Below, piece after piece: positions 6,776 through 11,390 of a stretch of DNA of 11,390 bases. The notes beneath the pieces were generated by a model that was not told the origin of the DNA, ran no database searches, and saw only the letters and a program-made list of their open reading frames with translations. Source of the DNA: an uncultured Methanobrevibacter sp. (GTDB taxonomy: Archaea; Methanobacteriota; Methanobacteria; Methanobacteriales; Methanobacteriaceae); assembly GCA_902782595.1 (NCBI GenBank), contig CACZNW010000014.1, forward strand, positions 1 to 11,390, in the 5' to 3' direction. The first letter of the stretch is position 1. Each line of letters starts with the position of its first letter. The translations under genes were made by a program, and so were the position numbers.

Positions 6776-7024
6776 CAGAAGTTCCGATAACAAACTGCTG
6801 AAAAAATAATCTTCAACACTTATTAGATACTAATTAATATTAATCTCATCAATAATAAACATTTGCCAACTGCGACTCCGTGCAAAAACACAGTTATGAT
6901 AACTGATTTGCAAAGCTCAATTACAACAAAGGATTAACTAATTCCCTGACTTTACCGTTAAAGATTTAGCAGTCCTATTTATAATACAATGATGCTTTAT
7001 CCATAACCTTTATATATTCCAACT
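6776..7024. other. AT-rich spacer between TA promoter and recombinase relic
   Basis: Apart from the palindrome-rich element (6868-6914), I see no ORF with signals here. Two more TATA-like stretches occur, near 6978-6986 and 7008-7017, but no gene start follows either on the fitting strand. The stretch downstream of the recombinase fragment does not continue its reading frame recognisably. Confidence 0.4.
6868..6914 (-). repeat. Palindrome-rich element, copy 1
   Basis: Minus orientation, 5' to 3': TTTGCAAA (6907-6914, self-complementary), then the perfect 7-1-7 palindrome CAGTTATcATAACTG (6891-6905), then a 19-mer TTTGCACGGAGTCGCAGTT (6868-6886). The 3' end of the 19-mer, CGCAGTT, pairs with AACTGTG (6889-6895) in a 7-bp stem with one G-U pair and a 14-nt loop. 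That strand is also the right arm of the palindrome, so the two pairings exclude each other. A second copy occurs at 10751-10801. The element is upstream of the antitoxin gene, in the same orientation, about 95 nt before its TATA box. Confidence 0.5.
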
Positions 7025-7225
7025 TCAATATTTGCAAGTGTCCTTAAATATGATTCTTTTGCATTGTTTTTCCATGCCGTGTAGCAGATCAATTTCATCC
7101 ATGCCTAATTTTCTGTATGGTGATTTATGGGCGAACTGCGTTGAGTGGAACTTACGAAGCATGTGGGCTTTCAGCCGTGAAAAGCCTTCCACTTTGCCAA
7201 AATCTAATCTGTCATTTAGAAGCAT
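7025..7225 (-). pseudogene. Decayed C-terminal fragment of an archaeal tyrosine recombinase
   Basis: A 66-codon open stretch resembles only the last part of a phage-type tyrosine recombinase. It reads NDRLDFGKVEGFSRLKAHMLRKF (from residue 4), which contains the H-x-x-R catalytic box (H21, R24), then GMDEIDLLHGMEKQ (41-54), matching the conserved GM-x-x-DIDxLQGR region. The segment expected to supply the catalytic tyrosine (normally Y-F-K) reads IIFKD, so the tyrosine appears lost. The upstream N-terminal and core domains are absent: an in-frame stop lies shortly before the ATG and nothing similar is seen further on. It is best read as a relic of an integrated element, not an active gene. Confidence 0.62.
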
Positions 7226-7342
7226 AAAAATAATCCTCAGTAAACAGAATGCTCAAAGATTAATTAATAATATTAAAAATAAATCTAATATGAAAGAAGA
7301 TTTCAAAGGTCAGTAAGTATCAGATAATTCGTATGCTACTAA

Positions 7343-7351
7343 TTATATAAA
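7343..7351 (+). promoter_or_regulatory. TATA box of the cfbD operon
   Basis: TTATATAAA lies about 42 nt before the cfbD ATG, predicting a leader of roughly 15 nt that contains the ribosome binding site AGGTGA (7376-7381), 7 nt from the start codon. Both elements are close to the archaeal ideal, and no other strong box is closer to the gene. Confidence 0.6.
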
Positions 7352-7388
7352 TCAAGAATTTCAAATAATTAGTTTAGGTGAAAAAAAT

Positions 7389-8474
7389 ATGCATCCAAGA
7401 CCAAGTCCAATTGCAGCTACTCTTTATACATTAAGAGATATGAATGTTGATGTTATTGTTATGCACGGGCCTACAGGCTGCTGTTTTAGAACAGCCAGGC
7501 TTTTGGAAAGCGATGGAGTTCGTGTAGTAACAACCGGAATGTCTGAAAATGATTTTATACTGGGAGCTGGTGAAAAATTAGTTGACACATTAATAGAAGC
7601 CTATGACATGTTTCATCCGGAACTGATGGGTATTGCAGGTACCTGCGCAAGTATGATTATCGGCGAAGACCTAAAGGAGGCAATTGCAACTGCAGATTTG
7701 CCGTGCACTGTAATTCCCGTTGAATCCCATGGAGGGTCCGGTGAAGGAGACAATACCGTCGGGGCCATAATGGTGCTTGATGCGGCAGTGGAATGTGGAG
7801 TAATCCCTCGAAGTGAAGCCGACAGGCAAATTGAAATGCTTGAAAAGGCAACTGAAGTTGAAAAAACCCGTGGAATGGCTCAGGGCAAATATATTAAACC
7901 GAATTTCGGAGACTCAAAGGAAAATGTTGCAAAAATCGTCGTTAAAGCATTAAAAGACGGTAAAAAAGTCGCATTTGTACTGAATGTTAAAAAAGAAACT
8001 TCATATCTATTTTCCGATATTATAAATTTCGACTACTCTAAAATCAATCCCAACAATGGCCCTGTTTTTGTGGCGAATCTTGATGAAAATATAGGTCTTC
8101 CAAGAATCAGACAGCATGCGGTAAACATTAAAAGTCAGCTGGACATTCAACCTGATTTCATAACCGGAGGACTTGACGAATATCCAGTAACAGGGGATGT
8201 GGCAGCGGAATTTCTCAAAGACAAGGATTTGGATTTGATAGTTGTTTTCGGCGTTCCCCATGCATTTCCAATTGAGGAGTTTGACACAGAATCGGTTGCA
8301 GTAACCGACGGGCCAAGACTCGTCGAACCTTTAAAAGAGTTGGGCTACACTCATGTCGTTGCAGAGCTTGACGCACATTCAAAAACACTTGGAACGGATG
8401 AAATAGTATTTTCAGACTTTGGTGCAATGATCAGATCAGCTATAGGATGGTTGGAAAATGATAACCATAATTGA
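7389..8474 (+). CDS. cfbD: Ni-sirohydrochlorin a,c-diamide reductive cyclase, catalytic subunit CfbD
   Basis: 361-residue nitrogenase-like (NflD) protein. With the reductase CfbC it carries out the ATP-dependent multi-electron reduction and ring closure that turns Ni-sirohydrochlorin a,c-diamide into seco-F430, the penultimate step to coenzyme F430 of methyl-coenzyme M reductase. NifD-like features: MHGPTGCCFRTARLL (25-39) with C31/C32, then GIAGTCASMIIGEDL (81-95) with C86, and PVESHGGSGEGDN (110-122). These cysteines are candidates for the iron-sulfur cluster. Shorter than NifD, as usual for CfbD. Start: ATG 7389, preceded by AGGTGA. It overlaps hisH by 17 nt, so it heads a coupled operon. 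The presence of this gene identifies a methanogen (or close F430 maker). Confidence 0.93.
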   Translation: MHPRPSPIAATLYTLRDMNVDVIVMHGPTGCCFRTARLLESDGVRVVTTGMSENDFILGAGEKLVDTLIEAYDMFHPELMGIAGTCASMIIGEDLKEAIATADLPCTVIPVESHGGSGEGDNTVGAIMVLDAAVECGVIPRSEADRQIEMLEKATEVEKTRGMAQGKYIKPNFGDSKENVAKIVVKALKDGKKVAFVLNVKKETSYLFSDIINFDYSKINPNNGPVFVANLDENIGLPRIRQHAVNIKSQLDIQPDFITGGLDEYPVTGDVAAEFLKDKDLDLIVVFGVPHAFPIEEFDTESVAVTDGPRLVEPLKELGYTHVVAELDAHSKTLGTDEIVFSDFGAMIRSAIGWLENDNHN

Positions 8475-9054
8475 TTATAAAAGCGGAAATTTAAAAAGCA
8501 TTTCAAACGGATTTAAAAAGATAGGTGTTGACTATACCATAAGCGATGACAGGGAAATTATTGCCGACAGCGATTATCTGGTACTGCCGGGTGTCGGCGC
8601 ATTTGGAAGTGCAATGAAAAATTTAAAACCCTTTGAAGATATCATTAAGGAGCATGTTGCAGATGACAAGCCATTTTTGGGAATATGTCTGGGACAGCAG
8701 GTGCTGATGGATGCAAGTGAAGAATCGCCGGGCATAAGCGGATTGAATCTGTTTGGGGGATGCGTTGAAAAATTACCTGCCGGCGTTAAAATACCTCACA
8801 TAGGATGGAACAGGCTTGAAGTCAAAAACCCTTCACCTATTCTGGAAGGTATTGATGGAGAATACTTTTATTTTGTACATTCTTATCATGTAATTCCGGA
8901 TGATGATGAAATCGTTGCGGGAGTTTGTGAATATGGAGGTGAAATTGCAGCTAGTCTGGCTTGCAACAACCTCTTTTCAACACAGTTTCACCCGGAAAAA
9001 AGCGGTAATGCAGGACTTAGGATTTTAAAAAATTTCACAGATTTGGAGATATAA
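8458..9054 (+). CDS. hisH: Imidazole glycerol phosphate synthase, glutamine amidotransferase subunit HisH
   Basis: 198-residue class I glutamine amidotransferase, normal length for HisH. It begins MITIIDYKSGNLKS and carries LPGVGAFGSAM (43-53), the nucleophile elbow GICLGQQVLM (C77), the HisH-specific IPHIGWN (112-118), FVHSYHV (139-145), and FHPEKSG (177-183) with H178/E180 completing the triad. It delivers ammonia to HisF for closure of the imidazole ring in histidine biosynthesis, also yielding AICAR. Its start lies within the cfbD 3' end. No other his gene is in the window, so it is separated from HisF. Confidence 0.95.
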   Translation: MITIIDYKSGNLKSISNGFKKIGVDYTISDDREIIADSDYLVLPGVGAFGSAMKNLKPFEDIIKEHVADDKPFLGICLGQQVLMDASEESPGISGLNLFGGCVEKLPAGVKIPHIGWNRLEVKNPSPILEGIDGEYFYFVHSYHVIPDDDEIVAGVCEYGGEIAASLACNNLFSTQFHPEKSGNAGLRILKNFTDLEI

Positions 9055-9057
9055 ACT

Positions 9058-10422
9058 ATGGATATAGAAGGATTTGTAAGGGCTAGAATTGATGATTACT
9101 CATATGATGATTTGGCCGACATTTTAGCAGTACGTATAAGGGAATATAAAAATATTTCAGAGGAAAATTCACATGAAATGGCAAAAGCCGTAATCGATGA
9201 GGTTTCAACAACCCTGAAGCTACAGGAAAGTGATGATGAATTTTTAAAGGAAATCGTCAGCGTCAATAAGGCCGATGTGGGTATGGGTGAAATGGGAGTG
9301 GGTTCCCGAGGTGCAGGAGACTTTTTCGTTCACAGAAAAATCGCAGAGATTGTCGCATCAACAAACACGGCTTCACTTGTAAATCCCTCAGAACAGGATG
9401 ACGGGGGAGTTGTGAAAGCGGATGTTTCAAATGATGAAGTATACATTACAACAGCAGTTGACGGAATACACTCAAGATTAAGTGAATATCCATTTTTAGG
9501 CGGATTTCACGTAACAAGAGCCACACTCAGGGATGTATGTGTAATGGGAGCAGACCCCGTTGCCATCTTAAGTGATGTTCACCTTGCAGATGATGGGGAT
9601 GTTGCCAAAATATTTGACTTTACCGCAGGTGTGGCGGCGGTTTCAGAACTTGTCGACGTTCCGATTGTGGCCGGAAGCACATTGCGTGTTGGCGGAGACA
9701 TGGTTTTGGGTGACAGGTTTGTTTCAGCTGTCGGAAGCGTCGGAGTTTCACCATATCCTCCAACCGCAAGAAAAGGAGCAACAGAAGGAGATGTGATTCT
9801 TCTGACCGAAGGTTCAGGAGGAGGAACAATAACAACTACCGCACTGTACAACGGATTTTTCGATGTGGTATGGGATACAATGAACGTCAACTTTGTCCAG
9901 GCATCCCACGCATTATTTGAATCAGACCTTGTCAAGGACGTTCATGCAATGACTGATGTTACAAACGGAGGTCTCAGAGGCGATGCCCATGAAATATCAA
10001 ACACTACTGGCGTAGGCCTTGAGTTTTATGAAAAAGAAATTAGGGAAATGGTTGCTCCTAATGTATTGAACATGCTTGAAACATTAAACATTGACCCGTT
10101 GGGCGTGTCAACCGATTCATTAATGCTTATAGTGCCCCCTGAAATTGTTGGGGATGTTAAAAAAGCAGTTGGAAAGTATGGTGTTGCAATATCTGAAATC
10201 GGTGAAGTCAATAATTCCGGTGAACCTATTTTAATTAAACAGGACGGCAGTGATGAAAAACTTGTTCCGCTGTTCAGAGAAGCAGCTTATACAAAAATTA
10301 AAAAACTGGTTGGGGATACAACTCCAGAAGACTTTGAAGAAATGAAGGAAAAGGTTCAAAAAGCTTCAGATGCAGCTATTGCCAAAAAAGATAAAGTTAT
10401 TGAATATGTTAGGGGAAATTAA
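9058..10422 (+). CDS. AIR synthase-related protein (PurM/HypE/SelD superfamily)
   Basis: 454-residue member of the ATP-binding PurM-like superfamily. Visible landmarks: a glycine-rich N-terminal loop GMGEMGVGSRGAGDFF (75-90), EQDDGGVV (112-119), TAVDGIHSRL (132-141), LRDVCVMGADPVAILSDVH (157-175), GGGTIT (254-259), and MTDVTNGGLRGDAHEIS (298-314), the counterpart of the HDVTRGGL-type motif in HypE and SelD. It is about 100 residues longer than HypE or SelD, with an extra N-terminal helical region (1-70) and a charged C-terminal tail. The substrate is unknown; an ATP-dependent phosphorylation or dehydration is likely from family chemistry. The ATG is 3 nt after hisH, with GGAGAT 7 nt upstream: third gene of the cfbD operon. 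Confidence 0.82.
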   Translation: MDIEGFVRARIDDYSYDDLADILAVRIREYKNISEENSHEMAKAVIDEVSTTLKLQESDDEFLKEIVSVNKADVGMGEMGVGSRGAGDFFVHRKIAEIVASTNTASLVNPSEQDDGGVVKADVSNDEVYITTAVDGIHSRLSEYPFLGGFHVTRATLRDVCVMGADPVAILSDVHLADDGDVAKIFDFTAGVAAVSELVDVPIVAGSTLRVGGDMVLGDRFVSAVGSVGVSPYPPTARKGATEGDVILLTEGSGGGTITTTALYNGFFDVVWDTMNVNFVQASHALFESDLVKDVHAMTDVTNGGLRGDAHEISNTTGVGLEFYEKEIREMVAPNVLNMLETLNIDPLGVSTDSLMLIVPPEIVGDVKKAVGKYGVAISEIGEVNNSGEPILIKQDGSDEKLVPLFREAAYTKIKKLVGDTTPEDFEEMKEKVQKASDAAIAKKDKVIEYVRGN

Positions 10423-10430
10423 TATTCGAA

Positions 10431-10448
10431 TGTGGATAATTATCCACA
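10431..10448. terminator. Perfect 18-bp palindrome between convergent genes
   Basis: TGTGGATAATTATCCACA is its own reverse complement; as RNA it forms a 7-bp stem with an AATT loop on either strand. It lies 9 nt past the stop of the AIR-synthase-like gene and covers the stop codon of the convergent small ORF. On the plus strand a T6 tract follows at 10460-10465. A bidirectional terminator or transcript-end stabiliser is the simplest reading. Confidence 0.5.
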
Positions 10449-10562
10449 TTTGAATCTAGTTTTTTCCCGTCTGTATCTTCCATACCGAAATGGTGATTTT
10501 CGTTTTCCTTGTTTTTCTCGTTCTTCTAGTTTTCTTTTTAAACGTCTTTCTATGCCTCTCAT
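10440..10562 (-). CDS. Small Arg/Lys-rich protein, 40 residues
   Basis: A short ORF starting MRGIERRLKRKLEEREKQ, continuing GKRKSPFRYGRYRREKTRF and ending KCG. About half the residues are Arg, Lys or Glu; the N-terminal part is a likely charged helix and the C-terminal part is an Arg/Tyr-rich tail. I recognise no family. Support comes from the signals: GAAGGT ends 7 nt before the ATG, and a TATA box TTTATATTAA (10601-10610, minus) lies about 44 nt upstream, giving a leader of roughly 17 nt. The opposite strand over the same bases is a low-complexity frame without signals. Strong basicity suggests nucleic-acid or ribosome binding, as inference. Confidence 0.62.
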   Translation of the reverse strand: MRGIERRLKRKLEEREKQGKRKSPFRYGRYRREKTRFKCG

Positions 10563-10600
10563 TTTATCTACCTTCTATGTATTATTGTTTTTAGGAAATT

Positions 10601-10610
10601 TTAATATAAA
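10601..10610 (-). promoter_or_regulatory. TATA box of the small basic ORF
   Basis: Minus-strand TTTATATTAA is placed to start transcription near 10579, just ahead of the GAAGGT ribosome binding site. Upstream of it is an inverted repeat ATTGATA (10655-10661) / TATCAAT (10671-10677), about 45 nt from the box, which could bind a regulator. Confidence 0.45.
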
Positions 10611-10654
10611 TGCTTTTTTATTTTTTTTTCAATCATGAAATGGTTGTTAGTTTA

Positions 10655-10677
10655 ATTGATAAAAAGCTCATATCAAT
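10655..10677. repeat. Inverted repeat ATTGATA-N9-TATCAAT
   Basis: Perfect 7-bp arms separated by 9 nt, in the otherwise featureless AT-rich spacer between the small basic ORF and the pilin-like gene. Arms about 16 nt apart centre to centre fit a dimeric regulator site, but in AT-rich DNA such repeats also arise by chance. Confidence 0.35.
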
Positions 10678-10750
10678 CGTCATATTTTCTATTTAGAATT
10701 TTAAGGGATATTTTTAAATCGAATGGTTTAAAACATTTGAGTGGTATTAT

Positions 10751-10801
10751 TGCAAGTTCCTCACAGAGTGTGACTTTGCACGGAATCGCACTTTCACACT
10801 T
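10751..10801 (+). repeat. Palindrome-rich element, copy 2
   Basis: Order on the plus strand: TTGCAA (10750-10755), palindrome TCACA-GAG-TGTGA (10761-10773), the 19-mer TTTGCACGGAATCGCACTT (10775-10793), and TCACACTT (10794-10801). AGTGTGA (10767-10773) can pair with TCGCACT (10786-10792; 7 bp, one G-U, 12-nt loop), with TCACA upstream, or with TCACACTT downstream. The 19-mer matches copy 1 at 17 of 19 positions, and the stem keeps pairing through a C-G to G-C change. It ends about 9 nt before the TATA-like box of the pilin-like gene, a position suited to an activator or repressor site. Confidence 0.5.
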
Positions 10802-10809
10802 CATAATTT

Positions 10810-10817
10810 TTTATTAA
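10810..10817 (+). promoter_or_regulatory. TATA-like box of the pilin-like gene
   Basis: TTTATTAA is centred about 27 nt before the ATG at 10841 and there is no Shine-Dalgarno, consistent with leaderless expression. It is directly downstream of the palindrome-rich element. Confidence 0.45.
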
Positions 10818-10840
10818 CTATCAAATCCAAACCATCAGAT

Positions 10841-11278
10841 ATGTTAGACAATAAAGGATCTTTTTATATATTCGATGCGATTCTTGCAATATTTTTACTT
10901 CTAACCGTGTTTTTAGTTGTAAATGCGGCAATATCAATTCCGTCCGTTGATTATTCATATGAAAGTAAAGATATCAGAACCGCACAGGATGTAATGGAAT
11001 TGTTAAGCGGAAAAATAGATTTCAATGACAAAACATTCATTGGAAAAGTCTCAGCCGTTCTTGAAGATGGTAAGAATTCAAAAGAATCGGTAAGGGAAGT
11101 TTCGGAAATTTCAAAAAACAAACTGAATTCCTATAATCTTAAAAATTATCAATTCACTGAGAACAATGTTTTAAAAGGCAAAGTACTGGCGGCTTCAGGA
11201 GATTATAACAAAGCAGGTAATGTTGATGTGGCAACAAGAACTTATGGTGATTATTCCTATACCTTATATGTATGGTAA
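10841..11278 (+). CDS. Pilin-like, N-terminally anchored secreted protein
   Basis: 145 residues. A short polar N-terminus (MLDNKG) is followed by one long hydrophobic helix, SFYIFDAILAIFLLLTVFLVV (7-27), and then an exported, Lys/Ser/Asn/Tyr-rich domain ending YSYTLYVW. The K-G dipeptide before the helix, with an acidic residue (D12) at its start, resembles the prepilin peptidase site of type IV pilin-like proteins, where the helix forms the filament core. The region 88-110 is rich in helical KE repeats. No cysteines. It could be a minor pilin or pseudopilin, or simply a tail-out membrane protein. No pilus assembly gene is in the window. The start is supported by leaderless promoter spacing. 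Confidence 0.6.
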   Translation: MLDNKGSFYIFDAILAIFLLLTVFLVVNAAISIPSVDYSYESKDIRTAQDVMELLSGKIDFNDKTFIGKVSAVLEDGKNSKESVREVSEISKNKLNSYNLKNYQFTENNVLKGKVLAASGDYNKAGNVDVATRTYGDYSYTLYVW

Positions 11279-11289
11279 TTATTATATAG

Positions 11290-11298
11290 TATAAAAAT
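11290..11298 (+). promoter_or_regulatory. TATA box of tRNA-Arg
   Basis: TATAAAAAT is centred about 36 nt before the mature tRNA 5' end, predicting a transcript with a leader of roughly 10 nt to be removed by RNase P. It lies 11 nt past the stop codon of the pilin-like gene. Confidence 0.5.
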
Positions 11299-11329
11299 CA
11301 AATAATTAATTGTTATCTTATTTTGTTTA

Positions 11330-11390
11330 GCCCTGGTGGTGTAGTTTGGATAACACATGGGACTGCGGATCCCATTCCCCGGGTTCAAAT
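11330..11390 (+). tRNA. tRNA-Arg (anticodon GCG), 3' end cut by window
   Basis: A clear cloverleaf: acceptor 5' strand GCCCTGG (11330-11336), T8, a D arm with GTGT/ACAC stem and GG in the loop, anticodon stem TGGGA/TCCCA around loop CTGCGGA, anticodon GCG (11365-11367), a 4-nt variable loop TTCC, and T-stem strand CCGGG with loop TTCAAAT ending exactly at the window edge. The T-stem 3' strand and acceptor 3' strand lie outside. GCG reads CGC and CGU arginine codons, as in archaea generally. No intron is seen in the anticodon loop. Confidence 0.95.

Noticed and set aside
6861..6914. CRISPR array or C/D-box RNA near copy 1
   Set aside because: There are only short palindromes and no regular repeat-spacer pattern. 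No RTGATGA and CTGA box pair with guide spacing was found.
7032..7316. 94-codon plus-strand ORF upstream of cfbD
   Set aside because: It is the antisense of the recombinase fragment, has no ribosome binding site or family resemblance, and its second half is only AT-rich spacer.
10440..10448. TTATCCACA as a DnaA box or replication origin
   Set aside because: Archaea have no DnaA. The motif is one half of a perfect palindrome at a convergent gene junction, and there is no Orc1/Cdc6 gene or origin-like repeat cluster nearby.
10432..10638. 68-codon plus-strand ORF between the AIR-synthase-like gene and the pilin-like gene
   Set aside because: Low-complexity Phe/Leu/Ser composition and no ribosome binding site. 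It is the antisense of the small basic ORF, whose strand has proper start signals.

Overview
The window looks like chromosomal DNA from a hydrogenotrophic methanogen of the order Methanobacteriales, most likely Methanobrevibacter or a close relative. The evidence is: a cfbD gene for coenzyme F430 (methyl-coenzyme M reductase cofactor) biosynthesis; an archaeal-type tRNA-Arg(GCG); archaeal TATA boxes about 27-30 nt before several start codons (leaderless genes) next to genes with GGTG/GGAG ribosome binding sites; AT-rich spacers; and protein families typical of this group. Genus assignment is inference.

Layout. 1-280 is non-coding or decayed sequence. A cytoplasmic metallophosphoesterase (281-1150, minus) is divergent from a YchF-type GTPase (1215-2405, plus), with one AT-rich core serving the 64-bp gap. 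Next on the plus strand are a SAP/DUF6434-type protein (2429-2992) and a TIGR04076-type cysteine protein (2989-3303) overlapping by ATGA, then an SLC13/ArsB-like permease (3365-4372). Its end overlaps the end of a minus-strand block: a four-helix SLATT/DUF4231-like membrane protein (4359-5324), a C_GCAxxG_C_C cysteine protein (5367-5765), and a toxin-antitoxin-like pair, a RelE-like protein (5826-6209) overlapping a Panacea-domain antitoxin (6196-6720).

A spacer of about 670 bp (6721-7388) holds the antitoxin promoter, a palindrome-rich element, and a decayed tyrosine recombinase fragment (7025-7225, minus), which suggests an old integration event. A tight plus-strand operon follows: cfbD (7389-8474), hisH (8458-9054, 17-nt overlap) and a PurM/HypE/SelD-superfamily protein (9058-10422). 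Behind it, 10423-10840 contains an 18-bp perfect palindrome, a previously easy-to-miss 40-codon Arg/Lys-rich ORF on the minus strand (10440-10562), and a second copy of the palindrome-rich element. Then come a pilin-like membrane-anchored protein (10841-11278) and tRNA-Arg(GCG), cut by the window end.

The most unusual signal is the pair of intergenic elements at about 6868-6914 (minus orientation) and 10751-10801 (plus orientation). They share a GC-rich 19-mer (17 of 19 identical) in the same position of a hairpin whose arms differ by a compensatory change. In each copy the 5' arm can also pair with an upstream arm, giving two mutually exclusive folds. Next in interest are the basic small ORF, the SLATT-like protein beside a Panacea toxin-antitoxin pair, and the cfbD-hisH-AIR-synthase-like operon.
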